Source: Rhizophagus clarus (lineage: Eukaryota; Glomeromycota; Glomeromycetes; Glomerales; Glomeraceae). From it: DNA of 64,000 nucleotides. Numbering within the stretch: the stretch's first letter is position 1; each line of letters opens with the position of its first letter. The stretch is from the NCBI GenBank assembly GCA_015698045.1, contig BLAL01000017.1, positions 558,001 to 622,000 on the forward strand. Direction: 5' to 3'. The notes under the pieces were generated by a model. The model saw only the letters and a program-made list of their open reading frames with translations. It was not told the origin of the DNA and made no database searches. Shown here piece after piece: positions 1 to 14,617 of this stretch. The position numbers were made by a program, and so were the translations under genes.

Positions 1-3000
1 AAATCTGTTCGATCATCTTCCAGATAATAATGAAGACCAAGAGGAAGGTTACTGGAAAAAGAACGTTAATAGGCTTATGTCTGGCATGTCTGTTGTGCTT
101 AATTTTGGTAATAGGGATGATGAAGGAACCAATGAAAGAATCAATGAGAACGTCAATGAAATCAGAGTTATTTTTCATGTCCATTTACCAGAAGATATTG
201 AAAAACATGGAACCCCTGTAGTTCTCGGTGATGGAAAAGAATTAGGATTGTGGGAAAAACCTATCGTAAAACTTCATCAACCATTTCCTCAAACTCCAAC
301 ATATTGGCGATCTGACCCAGTTATTATCTCGCTATCAAGTTTCAGCGAAATTAATGATATTCAGTATAAATACGCTATTCATATATCAAAATATACTCTT
401 CGTGGGAAAGATGAAAGAATTGCGTTTGAAGGAAATAGCAATAAAGATAATCGTACGTTGGATATTGGAAGAAATGATCAATTTGACATATGGAAAAATA
501 ATTATAATATGCCCGAAAAATATCACACAAGTGTAAACAATATACGTGACTTTGCCTTTGTGGATTATATCTATAATTCTATCAAAGACAATAACCTTAA
601 AGACAAAGTTATGGAGTATCAACACTTGTTAACTCATCACAAAGAACTTACGATCCGCGCGTTAAATCTCAAATTCATTACAAATCGTGTTGAAGATAAA
701 CCAAGAGAAAAACGACTCTTCTTATGTCTCCTCTTGGGTTATTTTATTCCAAGACAAGACACATTTTATGAGCTACCAAAGTCATTTCCATCTGCGTTAT
801 TACTCCAGTCGCTTCATGGATACAAATTAGAAGATTTACCTTCAGGCGCCAAAGACCATATGTATACTTCTATTACATACTTAGTCCAGAATAATGCCTT
901 TCAGATGAAATTTGACTGGCTCGTTATTTTTAAAATTGCTGCTGAAGTCGATCCTGATTATGTTTTCATTGAACGTTTAAGAGCATTAAAATATCCTAGT
1001 GAAAATTTATTAGCGAAGTTTATTAAAGGAGTTGAAATGATTAGACCTAATATTTGTGATATTGAATTTGAAACCTACGTCAAACTTGCTAAGGTAAATT
1101 CCAAAATATTTTGTGTTAATTTCAGATTTTATATGATATTAAAGAAAATACTTTAATTGATTTAGTGGTTGATCCAATTATGTGATAATATGGACTCTCT
1201 TTTTAAACTTTGGGATGATGTTCTTTTACATAATAACAAATTTGACCAACGTGTTTCTAAATGTTTTACTGACCGAATTCGAGGGAATATTTCTCATGAT
1301 GAAGCGGTTGCTTTAGAATACCACTTTAAGAGACTTTCAAAAGATTATCGAGACCGTGCTTCTGAAGTTTTCCGAGACCAAGTCATATTATTACTTGAAA
1401 ATCCAAATAGGAAATGGACAAATGAAAACATCAATTCTATTAAAAAATTACTTCATGACAATGGCCTGAATTGGCAGAGCGATGAAGTTATTCGGTCATT
1501 AGAGTTAATATCTCAGTCACATACTTTGGAATTATTAAATATATTTCCGGAAATTTTAGACGATTGGTTCCGTAGCGATTTTTCAGATACTAGAGAGAAA
1601 AAGATACCAAAAATATGCGTAATTTGGTTTAAAAACCTTCTATTAAAACTTGATACAAACACCAGCAATAAAAAATCGTCAAATGAGAGCAATTTTATTT
1701 TTTCGGTATTCCAGCAATTAGAACTTATGGATCCTTTACTTGGTCAAAGAATTAACATTTGGCGAGACTTAACAGCAATTGCCATAGATAGAGTGAAGAA
1801 TTGTTCAGAGGATCGAATTTTTGCTGCAACAAAATTAATAGCAAAAATAAAACAAGATAACGTTAGAGAATTATTTTCAGAGATGGTAAAAGGCATATTA
1901 AACAGGACTACTCAACAATCTCATGATCAATTGCTAAATAAGATACGCATTATTTGCGATTGCAAAGCGACCAAGATTCTAGAAGTTCCAAATACGTAAG
2001 TTTTTATAATAGTTTTTGTCCCTTAAATATGTGTAATTAATTAATTTTTTTTTTTTTTTTGCTTATCAATAATCGTTAGTATGAGCGAAGACATTTTATA
2101 TCATATTATGACTAGGCTGCAAAACCAATCGACTGCATCCAACACTTCGGAACATTATTTGAATATTTTAAAAGCTAGTAACTTTTGGTATATTATATTA
2201 CGCGCCACTGGAAGTGTCGCAAAACTAAACTCAAACCCGTTTATTAAAAATACTAAAACATCTATTAACGAACTCGCTGGATTACTACTTGAAAAAACGA
2301 TTGATATCCAATTATTACAACAAATTTTAGAAGAATACGAAGACGAATATCTATTTCGACATTTTGATGCGGCTGTTGCTAAAAAGAAAGCATTAGGGGA
2401 CGTAATTGTTTCTCGAGATGAAATTGCAAAACTAAGAAAGATTTGTAATAATTATCAAATTCAACTCGATGTACTTTCTAAGTTTTATACCGGATTTTGC
2501 CCTGCTGAGAAAGTAACAGACGTAGCTGATTATATTCGAGATGTAAAACAACATTTGCAAAATTTAGATAAGATAAAAGTGAAACAAGCGCTCTCATCAG
2601 ATCATTGGGCATTTCATGAGAAGACTATGGAGAGTGCAAGAAATTGCTACAAATTTAGAAGATCTCAAACTTTTCGAAACATATTCGATTCCTGTATTCA
2701 GGACGACGCTGCCGCAACAAAAGTAGAATATATGGCACAAAAACTAATTCCAATCGTTTTTGAAAAGTATAATGCTATGTGTAAACAACTTAAGGATTGG
2801 GAAAAGCTCAAATGTTCAGAAGCATCTTTGCTTTGGAAAAATGTTTCGGATGTTAATGCAGAGCTTGATTTGATGGAAGGTTATAAAATCTATAAAAGTA
2901 AAAGATTTGTGCAGACCCTTGATTATCTTTCAAAAATTCCTCATTGGATCCAACGACTTGAAGAGCTAGAAAAGGTCGTGGAAATGGAAATTTTCAAAGT

Positions 3001-6000
3001 ACCACATAATGAGGATGATTGGTTATCAAAATCAATTCGTATTCTGAAGGATGACTCCATGAAACTTGGACAAATAAATAATTTTTTCGATTATCTTGAT
3101 AGGAATCTTTCTGATGTTAATCAAGATTGTTGGAAATTGATAAAGGAGTTATCAAGCGCTGAAGAATTTTTGAGTTTCTTAAAGAAAATCGCTGAACATG
3201 ATATTAAAAATCTGATTAACGGTGTAGATGATCATTCGGATGAAAGATTGATTCAAGAGGATGCTGTTTCATCACTTATTCAAGTTAAACAATTTTTATT
3301 TCCTCTCATGAATAAAAATATGGAAGATATTTCTGACTTGTTGAAAGAATTACTAAGTGTCATTAAAAAGAACCATACCTTGGGAGAAAAGATTGCATTA
3401 TGTAACAGTAGCAATATGGCATTGCAAAATATGTATAATAATATTCAAAATCGTGGAGAAGTTACTAAAGAAAAAATCAAGAATGCTGTACTTAATGGGA
3501 CCTTTACATTTACTCGCGACCCTAAAGAGGACAAATGTTTAGTTTATTTACAATATCCCTCTAAAACTAATGTGAAGTACAATTTAAACGAAATTTTAGA
3601 TTTACGTGGACGTGCTCTTTTGATTGCAAAACCAAAAAATACAGTTATCAACAAAGAGGCAGAAATGTCCAAAGATGTTATGGATGCATTTGTTGCCCAA
3701 GTTGATATTGCACAAGAAATAATCAATATAGTATCCATGTTAATACAAATGGGTCATTTTGGCTATAGAAAGTTAGAGAATAAATTACAAGGAACAGTTA
3801 ATATGAGAGATTACCAGGAATTATTAAAGAAAGAACTTAAAAATTGGTGAATTTGCTTTTCTTCCTTTTTTTTTTTTTTATTACTACTATTATTTTATTG
3901 CTTTTTTATTCTTTCTTTAAGAAAAATTAACTAAGTTTAAAATTTACAAATTTATAGGCAAGGTACAGTAGATCGTGCACAACAAGAATGTTATTATTTA
4001 ACATTCTTCCCCGCTCGCCACATTTTAGCATTCTATGATTATTTCACATCAGAAAAATTAGATAAGGATAATGAAGAAGAATGCAAAATATTGATTAGAT
4101 TTGTAAACAGTAAAGCTCAGTTGCCGTCAGCTCGTAAAGATATGAAAAAAATTTTACGTGGATCCAAAGACTATTTTGAAATTCTTACCGAAATTGGAAG
4201 TGAACTAGAAAGAATTTTTAGAAACGTTCCAAAACAATCTCGTAAACTTAAAGCTGCCGGACAACGCGTAATGTCGGATATTGTTACGAAGGGAAAATTA
4301 TTTGTTGCTGCTTGTACCGACAAAACGAGAGTTCCGAACATTATTATGTCACTGTATGCTAATCATGGATATTATCCGGAACCGTGGCAACTTCTAATAT
4401 GCACTTCCTCAACTACAATGGAAGAACTTACGATTTTCATTAAAAGAAGCTTTTATGCATCAAACAATGGATATGAAAATCACTTATTTTGTATTGCAAA
4501 TTTAGAATTGTTGGACTTTGAACTACAATACAATTTAGTTAACCAAATTAGATCAATGCGAGAAATACATGATCAAAATAAAGATTATCTTTTGGCGCTT
4601 ATTTGTTGTAGGGAAACTGGAATGCATCATCATATTTTAGATCAATTTTCATTGGATGTACATGCAACCAATGGTTTAAATACTGATACAATGAGAGGAA
4701 TTTATAGAGAATTATGTCAGAATGTTATACGTGTTTCTTCCGATTCATCAGGACAAGGCAAAACTGAATGGATTAAAGAAGCTAGTTTCAATAAAAAGAG
4801 TATTCCGCGTAGCTTATTAATAAGTGATGGTATGGAGTTCGGTAAACTTGTTCGTCAATTCAAAGAATGTAAGCTCCGACCCGTAGAAAGCTTACATATT
4901 AATATAGTATCATCAGACCACCCTGAAGATGTTAACATGTTCCTGTTTGAGTTATTGACTTTAGGTATAGTTTCTACTCATGTCGATATAGCTTGCTTGC
5001 CTTCTTCAGAAACACCTACACATATATTTATCGAAATAGCCTCAACAACAGAACAACATTTACTTAATTCGCTTCCTATGGCAGGATGCTTACTATTCAA
5101 TCATTTGTCTTGGAATATTAAAAATCTGAGAGTTTCTCAGGAAATTAATAGCCCAATGCAGGTTGCTTGTAATTACTTAAATTTATTAGATCGTAATGAG
5201 ATAGATACAAAAGAAGTACTTTTCCGGACGGATAAGGCAATCAAAGACCCACTGCCAGCAGAACGTTGTCAAAATCTTATTGCAAAATATTTCTTTAACA
5301 AAAATGCTAATGATATTTCATCATTTAGATTTGTTGAAATATTTATTAATGTACTTGCGGATCAATTGGTTCGATTATCATCAAGTCAATTTTTTACTGT
5401 AGATAATCTTAAACTAATGGTAAAAGAAACCAATACTAGAACTTTAATAGTAAAAACTTTAATAGATGTTTCAAAAGATTTTGCGACTAGATCGATTAAG
5501 ACCAAAGAAGCACAATTAGAATCTATAACTGCGGATGATGAAAATGCACGTCTTGGTACAATTGTTCAATGGGATGACTCAAATCATCTTATAGTATTTT
5601 TCAATTCTCAAACTCCAGATACTATATCAGCTTTATATCGTGATAGAAAAAAGGTTCATGACAATGTTAAAATTTTATTAAAAAGTCAAATAATTGGCGA
5701 TCAAACAAAATGGGAACTAGATGATTATAATTCAATGTCCGCAAATGCCCTTTTTGTAAAGTTAGAATATTTGGCGCGAAAATCGACGGAAAAATTAGAA
5801 CTTCCTGCATATGCTTTGTCTGGTGATAATTTAATAAAGATGGCCTTAATTCTTCTAAGGGCACGTGCGAACATTCCGGTCATAGTTTGCGGTGAAGCAG
5901 GTTGTGGCAAGGTAAAAAAAAAAAAAAAAATTATTCTGGTTTTATTTTGTCTATTCTCTTATTAATAATTTTTCATTTCATGCATAGACAAGCTTAATTG

Positions 6001-9000
6001 CCTATTTGGCTATGATGGTTGAAGTTCAATTCTTAGCTCTTAATCTTCATGCTGGAATTGATGAAGGAATTATTATGAGATTTATGAATGATGCTTCAAA
6101 AAAAGCAGAAAATGGGGAGATTTGGTTATTCTTTGATGAGATCAATACTTGCAATCATATAGGTTTACTTGCAGATTTAATATCTCATCGAATGCTTAAT
6201 GGCAAACATATACATCCAAATATTCGTCTATTCTCTGCCTGCAATCCATATCGTATTCGTACAAGAGCTCAAAGTGAAGCTGGTTTGACAAATAAGGTTA
6301 AAAGGTACGAAGAACAGAGTAATCTTGTTTATCAAGTCAGACCACTTCCCGATCAAATTTTGGATTATGTATGGGACTATGGCGTTCTAAGACCAAAGGA
6401 CGAATTAAAATATATTGAAATCATGGTTGAAAAAGAATTAAAAAAATTAGGGCACCCTGTATTTGTCGAACTTTTATTTGCTTCTCAAAAATTTATTCGA
6501 AAAGTTGAAGAACCATATAGTGTTAGTTTACGTGATGTTAAACGAGCTATAACGTTGGTGAAGTTCTTTAGTAATTCTCTTGAAAATCGTCCGGCATATA
6601 AGAAGGGACATAAATATCCACCATCTGGAAATCCAACTACAACGACTAGATCTTATGTTTTAGCTCTTAGTCTTTGTTACCATTCTCGATTATATGATCA
6701 AAATTTACGTAAACAATATCGTCGCGAAATGGGGCAAATATTACAAAATCACAAAGCTTATGTAGGAGAAAACATGTTTGCTAAAATTATACGCGAAGAA
6801 CAAGAGGATTACATTAATAGAATGCAATGCCCACCTAATACAGCAAACAATGAAGCTTTATTAGAGAATGTTCTGGTTATGATTGTATGCATTTTGACAC
6901 GCACTCCCTTATTCCTTATAGGGGCACCTGGCTCTTCAAAATCTTTGGCAATTCGTCTTATAAGTTCGAATTTACGTGGATCTGATTCAAATGATAAATA
7001 TTTCAGAAAGTTACCACAGATTTACTTAATTCCACATCAAGGATCTTCATCTTCAACTTCTGATGGTATAATAAAAGTTTTTGATAAGGCAAATAAATAT
7101 CAAGAAACGACTTCAAATCAATATCCTGTTATTAGTGTTGTTTTACTTGACGAAGGTGATTTTCATTTTCCTTATGGTCTATTGCATTATTTTTTGATTT
7201 TTTTTTTTTTTAATTGAAATTGAGCGAATTTATTTTATTAGTTGGTTTGGCCGAGACAAGTCCTTTTAATCCGTTAAAAGTACTTCATTCTCTGCTTGAG
7301 CCAAGCTATCCGGCCACAGGGCCAACTGTTTCGGTGATAGGAATATCTAATTGGCGTTTAGATAATAGTAAAAGTAGTCGCGCATTGCTTGTTCAGAGGT
7401 ATTATTATATCAGCGTAGTATACAAAATTTTGCGAAATTTTCTCATATAAATATAATTTTTTTTCTATAGGCCACAATTTAGTTTAGATGATTTAGTTGA
7501 TACTGCCGAGCGTTTATTAAATACGAGAATTATTGGATATGGACAAAGAGGCGCTTTAGAACCTTTAGCTAGAGCATATTTGGATTATGAAAAACATGGG
7601 CAAACTCTGCCTAACTTCCATGGTCTTCGTGATTATTACGCATTGGTCAAACGACTTTCATTAGATGAAATGACTCCAGAGAATATTCAAATGGCATTAG
7701 CTCGCAATTTTGGGGGAACAGAAAATAGCAAATTGTACGGAAAATATTTTGGAAATGTACTTAAGACATTTAATAATCATAGGCCATGGGTCCATAAACC
7801 AATTCCTATTGAAAAATTGATTGACTCAAATTTAGATGATCCTGACGCACGTCATTTAATGGTTATTGGCAAAAGTGACTCGATTGTAAACTTATTAACT
7901 TATCAGTTAAAACGAAGAGATTTGGATCCCGTTGTAATTTTAGGATCACAGTTTCCTGATGATCAGGATGATTATTCTTACAGTGTTTTAAGTAGAATTA
8001 TGGTAAATAACATGTCTTTTAATTAAAAGAAATTTATTTATTGCATACGTTTTATATTGATATATATATCTACGATTATTTCAGATGTGTGTAGAGGCAG
8101 GCAGGCCATTGATTCTAACAGACTTGGAAATAATTTACGGTAATTTTTAATTTTACTAGCATTCAATTATGAATTATCTGACATGAAATCCTTAACAAAG
8201 AAATAAAATTTATTTTTGCTTAATAGGGAGTCTTTACGATTTATGGAATCAAAATTATATTGTAGTAGGAGACAAGGAAAATCCCAAATACTTTACACGA
8301 GTTGCACTTGGAGCCTATGCTAATCCTATGCTGTAAGTTAATTATTTGCGTACTAATTAATTAAGAATTTGATTATGCTTTCGAATTAGAATTAAATAGT
8401 TATTTTAATTAATATTTGCTAGTTATGTTTCACCAAATTTCAAATGTATTCTTGTCATGGATGAGAAGAACTTGGCTTCAGCTGATCCTCCACTACTTAA
8501 TCGGTTTGAAAAACAAAAAATGTCGATTAGTGACATACTTAATGGTAGGCAAAAAGATCTTGTGCAACAATTAGACGGATGGACAAAACAAATGTCAACA
8601 TTGGTTGGAGTTAATCAAGTAACTCAACGCAATAAATTCACCCAAAAGGATCTATTCATTGGGTTTGATAAAGATGAAACCTTACAAAGTTTAGTTATTG
8701 ACGTTTCAAAGAATAATCCTGAAGCTAATGATGATGAGATTATAGAAAAATGCAAGGAATGTTTAATCGCAGTAGCGACTTCTGATGGAGTCATAAGAGC
8801 TGAACGATCAGCCTTAGAACGAGATGAAATTAATCGATGGAAACATGTTTATTTCCATCAACAGCATCACGATAGTCTTTATGATTATTTTGTTGCACTA
8901 TTTAATCAAGAAAAATCATTGGCAGAACCAAGCGGAAATTTAGTAATCGTAAACACCTTCTCAAATATTAATACGGACATCAATTCTTGTTTACGAGGGC

Positions 9001-12000
9001 TTTTAAATTGTCAAGTAGATAAATTGTCAACCTTCAAGACTGAAGCTCAACTTACAAATCGGGTAAGCCGAAGAAATGATTTATAAGGCAATAAATGATT
9101 TTTTGAATCAACTTATATACATACTTATATTTTGTAGGTAAAACACTTCTGGCTAGAATCGGCTGACCATATGCTGATCCTTCAATGTGATGTAACTACT
9201 ATCAATGCTGGATGTGTTAAACTAGCTAAATACATTATTGAGCAATATCAAAATGAGTTTATAACAAAGAAAGAGAAGAGCCAAATTGAACAAAAGATAC
9301 CTATGAAACATGCATGTATCATTCTTCATATTCACCGAGATCAAGAATTCACTCCAGTATCTTTCAACTTCATGTGCGGTTGGAAACAAGTGACTATAGA
9401 AACATTGTCAAGAAACGATATCCCTACGTCAAATCTTTTAGATGGAACATTATCTGACATTATCAATTCTACTTATCGGTTCGAGAAAATTTTACAGCAA
9501 GAGATGTTATGGTGTTTGTTGTGTATGAAGTATCCATCAAATGATAGATCAGTTAACCACATAAAGTAAGTATTTGATTTTGTGTTCGTATTTTTTAATT
9601 ATAAAATATTTTCTTTTCTGACAATCTTAATTTAAAATCTAGGATATTAAGTGAAAAAATACTAAATTATCCAAAATTCATAGAATGTTTTAAAGCAAGA
9701 ATTCTTGAATGGATTGACGAAAAAACAACAGATGATTGGCAATACAAAGTTGCGTCAAATAAACAGAATTTATATCCATACGCTTCATTTTCTTTAGCAC
9801 TTCAAGCACATGTCAGAACATTAATTAGAATACCCATGGCTAAAATTTTATGTGCTTTAGAAAGATTATCGGCAACAAAAACATTTTTCTATGTCGAAAA
9901 TGACGATGACTTATTCGAATTTTGGCAACAAATTTATAAGGATAAGAAAATTATTAAAATTGATGATTTACCAGATCCAAAGCCTGATGGATATATTATG
10001 CCAGCAGGAAGTTTATATGATCTTAAATTTCCTTTTTCATTATATTTTATGAAACAAATTGATAATTTTAAAAGACATTATGAGGAAGAAATAGCGTTAT
10101 TACAACAGGACGAGGATAGAGTTGATAGAACAACTAATGAACTTTATGACTGGGTAATTGAAGATCATTTGAAAGATTTTAAAAATAATATTCTTACGTC
10201 AATTCCTCAATTAAGAAATTCTCCTCTTGAACGATTTCCCGAGTTATATTTTAATGACTTTGTTACCGTTGTTGCAGCAAATGATGGTGGGAGCAGAAAT
10301 ACAAAAATGTTAACAATAATCTTGAAGCTACTTATTGGTGCCGATAAAGTTTATCAACCAATACTCCTACACACTTATTGGTGGAAAAATGCTAACGAAG
10401 TTTTAGCCCAATTACAACTAGCTCTAATGGCCCCAACAACAATTCAAAATATTGAAATTCGAGGCACTGGTATTATTGGAGGAAGTTTCGAGAAATATCT
10501 TGTTAAGGAAATAACAAAAATGATGTTTGAGCGAATCTGTGGTAATCTTAGAGGTGCAGCAAATGCTTATTTGATTGATAGATGGCAGCATGATGTCACA
10601 AAAGTATTATCTCTTGGTAGTAAGGTAACACGGGCAAAGAATTTGCCCGCTCTCCAATTGTTACGTATAGTAAACGATTTGGTTGCATCGAAGTCGATTT
10701 CTTTAGATAGTGTTAAAGAAATCGTTCAACTTGGATTAAGCGCAGACAGACAGGAAATCTTATCTGAAAAATTTGTTAATACTGTACTTGATAAGTTAGA
10801 TAAATTAGAGCAAAATGAGAAAAATTTAATTCCAAAAAGATCATTTATCATGAGATGTCTCGGATTGATTCCTATTGAATCGAATGTTAGACTGTTCCTA
10901 TATAAGAAATTATTCTCAAATGAACCTTTTTCATTGATGGGTGCAATTGTCGAAAGAATCTTTCTTAAAGAAGATGCAGAACAAGATGATGTATTTTTTA
11001 CATTAATTACAAACCCAATTGAAGCTTTAAGACGTTCTAAGCGATTAAATATTATCAATAATTGTTTAAAAGACTTGGATACAAACATGGCAACTTTATG
11101 TTGCGATATTATTGAACAAGCGTTCTTTATGAATGATGATTTAACAAACTTAGAACCCTTCTTTGGACATGCTCTTGAAGCTTTATATAGAGAAGGAGAT
11201 GGCGCACCAGCATTGCAAAAAATCACTTCTATTGCTTACCTTAAAGAATTCGTTCGTCGATTCTGGGATAGCTTTATTCAAGAAGATAGGAATAGACCTA
11301 TTGCATACAATAGGATGGAAGAAGATGATTTCGATAGCGCCGAATTAATCAATCAAATTAACAATTACATGAATATTGCCCATCCTTTGATTTATTCTCT
11401 CAAAATGTACTTTTTAAGAGATTTACGCCAGAGAGACTTTTCAATTGATGATGTCAGAAAATTTTGTGAAGCTCAACAAAGAACCTTACCATGGCTTGGG
11501 ACTTTAAATTGGGAAGATGTTAAAGATCACCGTTTGACTTTTAACCCATACTGTAATTTACCCGAATATAATGAGGCAGAAAAAGGCTTTATGATTTTTT
11601 ACGGTGTAGGAAATAGAGCACCTTTCCAGGAATTTATTCAAAACATTAAGAAAAAACCTACTCTAACAGCAAAATTAACTTTATTTGGACTTTACTTTGT
11701 ACGTCTTCATGCAATAAGAGCTTCAAGAGAATGGCGACATCCAGAAACACAATCAGCTGAATTTGTGACCAAAGAACTAGCTGGAATGAATAATTTCCCG
11801 GTATTATTTAAAACGATTACAACAAAAATCTTGTCGAATAAGCAACCTTTACTTCAAATTTATGATTCAAATATTAATAATACCGATTTGATATTGAAAT
11901 CTGTCATTGCACATATAATCGCCTTTCATGCATCTGTTGAGCCGAATTCATCTCAACTAGCAATGTATTTACACAGACTACAAGATTGCCAGAACTTGTT

Positions 12001-14617
12001 TATACTAACATGTACTTCAGATTCAGAATCAGTGGTGTTAAATGCAGTTGCTGCTGCAGAAGGAGTTACAAGATATGCTTGTAAATGCGGCATGAAATAT
12101 GTCATCGCAAATTGCGGAGGAGCTGTTACAACCAGCACATGTCCAAATTGTAAAAGTATTATTGGTGGAACTCAATATACACCAGCAGCAGGAAATACTA
12201 GAATTGATTCTGAGCCAATTGCTCAAGTATCAGCAAATGACCAAGCAGGATATATTGGAGAACCAATTAATCTAACTTTGACTCATTCTGTTAGATCGTT
12301 ACCGCCTACATCATATCGTATTCTACATTTAATTGTTCATGCTCTTATTGGAGCATCTTCACCTCAATCCCTTGCTTTTCTTAGAAAAAACAATCAAAAT
12401 GCTACCGACGCTGAAAAATATTGTATGGATCATATTCGAAGTGATTGGGCAGTTCTCAAGAATATTCTTAATTGTTCGGATGAGGTAACTACAAATCTTT
12501 TCTTGTTATTTGTTTTGTCTTGTAAATACGGAATAATACTAAATTTTATCATTTAAACTAGAATTTGGCGTTAATGTTTCATTCTCTAATTTCTTCAATG
12601 ACGGAGAAACCGTTGCCGAATCAACAAATAAAATCATCTGCTGATCGCGAGAATTGGGAAACAGAATTCCATAGAAATTACATTGCACCACAAACTAGAA
12701 ATATAACTGAAACAGCGACTAATTACCGCATGAAATTAAACGCAGCTTTAACCAAAATTCAAAAGAATAATGTGATTGAAGGTGAAATTAATCAAACTTT
12801 AGTTATGGATAAACAATATCGAGTAGAGAATTTACCAGCTTTATGGAGATCGATTGGGTTGGTTAACTTCGAAAGCTTCCGTGCTTATTATATGAGTGAT
12901 TTGGCAAAAAATAAAAATAATTACCCATTCCTCTCAATATTCTTCAAATATGCTGAGCAATTAGAATTGTTAAAGCATCTTTTGCCTATCGTAAAATTTG
13001 TCCAAATTCTAAATTCAAAACTCGGTTATCAGCTGACAAGACAGAAGGCAAGAGAAATGAGTTTCAGACAATTTATTGAAAAAGAATCAAATGAAGGTGA
13101 AAATCGTGAAATTTTCAATAGTTTAAAAACCGCTTTTGACGACTTTGCTAAGGGATGGAATACAGTTTTACCTTTTGTGAAACGATATCAATGTCATGAA
13201 CTTCCAAGAGAAAAACCAAATATGGCTTATAAACTTCCAGTTGTTTTCGGCTTAATGGAACCAAAGGATACAGGAATTTTGTTATGCGCGATCTTAGATT
13301 TCTTAGTTAACTTGCAAAATAAATTCCTGGGGGAAATTATGTCAATACCACCTGGAGCTTGCAAGTCTCTCAAGTTTTTAGACGAACCAACATTTAATGT
13401 CGAACAAACTGTTTCATCAACTTCAAAGATAAATACACCTAGTGGATATTATCTTCAATCTATGCGTATTGACCATGCTCGTTCCGCAAATATCATAAAT
13501 TTTGATTGGGATGACGAAATTCTAGCATATAGTCAAAGAAATCTAGCAGTTGCAAAAGGACAAGATATTATTTATGATTTGACAAAAATTGAAGCGGAAT
13601 TGGCGAACATTCTTGTATTTGAAAAAGTTCACATAGAAACTCAACCAGAATCTCAGTTATATTTAGAACCTTTCCCATATCATATGGAATTGTTCCAAGG
13701 ATGTATGAGAATTCTTAGTGATATTAAGAATTTAATAACTCAAGAACCAATCCCGGCTGATAAAATGAATCTATTAGGTGTTTCTGGACTTTCCAGTTCA
13801 TTCATGTTTTCACAAGAACCAACCTTTGACAACGCATCAGAAATTTTATCATCATTGGAAATTCTCCTATGTTTTGTTAAACGTACAGCAGTTGGAGATG
13901 GAGAGATACCTATTAAGGATTATATTTCAAGATGGATGAAATTATCTTCATTGTCTGCACATGAAGGGTTCTCTAGATTCTTAAATATCGATTTACGACT
14001 TAAACACTTGGTGGCTTTATACGAATTCGTTGAAGAGCAAGTTGCCAATCTTAAAATCAAATATATTCATGACAAATACAAAGCTCCACTTTCAGTAGAA
14101 ATGAGAAACGCAATAAATCAGTCTGTAGACTTTGAACAGCAAACTACAACGAAAGAAATGATACCAGCAGAAGCATTTGCTAAAGCTTTAAAAAGATTCA
14201 TGTTACGATTCTTAACCTTAGAAAATCAAAAAGAAATGGAGCCATTATATGTTTATTTAACAGATAATTCATTAAATTTCTGGCCGTCAACTATTCCAGA
14301 GGAACGTATCGACGCACTATTTCCTGATAATTTAATGGTTGCTAATACATATGAAGCTTATGAATTCACAATGAATAGAATTGAGGTGAGTAAATTTATA
14401 TTTTTATTCTTTAAATCGATTTATCTTTATTAATTTTAAACTTGTTCATTAGAACACTATTAATACAATGAATTCAATGAATCCAATGATCCAAACAAAT
14501 TTAATTAATCCAATTAATTCAACGTGGCAAGCTAATGTCAAAGGCAATCAACGAAACATGTCTATAAATAGGAATCCAAGGAAACCCAGAGGTGGAAGCA
14601 GATTTGATGTGACGTAA
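1..14617 (+). CDS. RNF213/mysterin-like giant AAA+ E3 ubiquitin ligase (5' end outside window)
   Basis: Partial gene, open from the first complete codon at base 2. Exons inferred: 2-1093, 1166-1995, 2080-3846, 3958-5911, 5988-7155, 7242-7398, 7471-8002, 8085-8139, 8227-8332, 8423-9062, 9138-9565, 9643-12484, 12562-14385, 14453-14617; together 4,519 in-window residues in one frame. In order: a CBM20-like domain (about residues 50-160); a first P-loop, SSGQGKT (about 1492); an AAA module with Walker A GEAGCGKT (split by an intron at 5912-5987) and Walker B FFDEIN; a second AAA module with GAPGSSKS and VVLLDEVGLAE; the family block DPPLLNRFEKQ; and an RZ finger near residue 3723 ending in CPNCKSIIGG. 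The C-terminus is Asn/Met-rich. Human RNF213 is a dynein-like AAA+ ubiquitin ligase of about 5,200 residues that acts on lipid droplets and on bacterial lipopolysaccharide. I see no RING between the AAA core and the RZ finger. Family assignment is firm; the role in a fungus is unknown. Confidence 0.93.
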
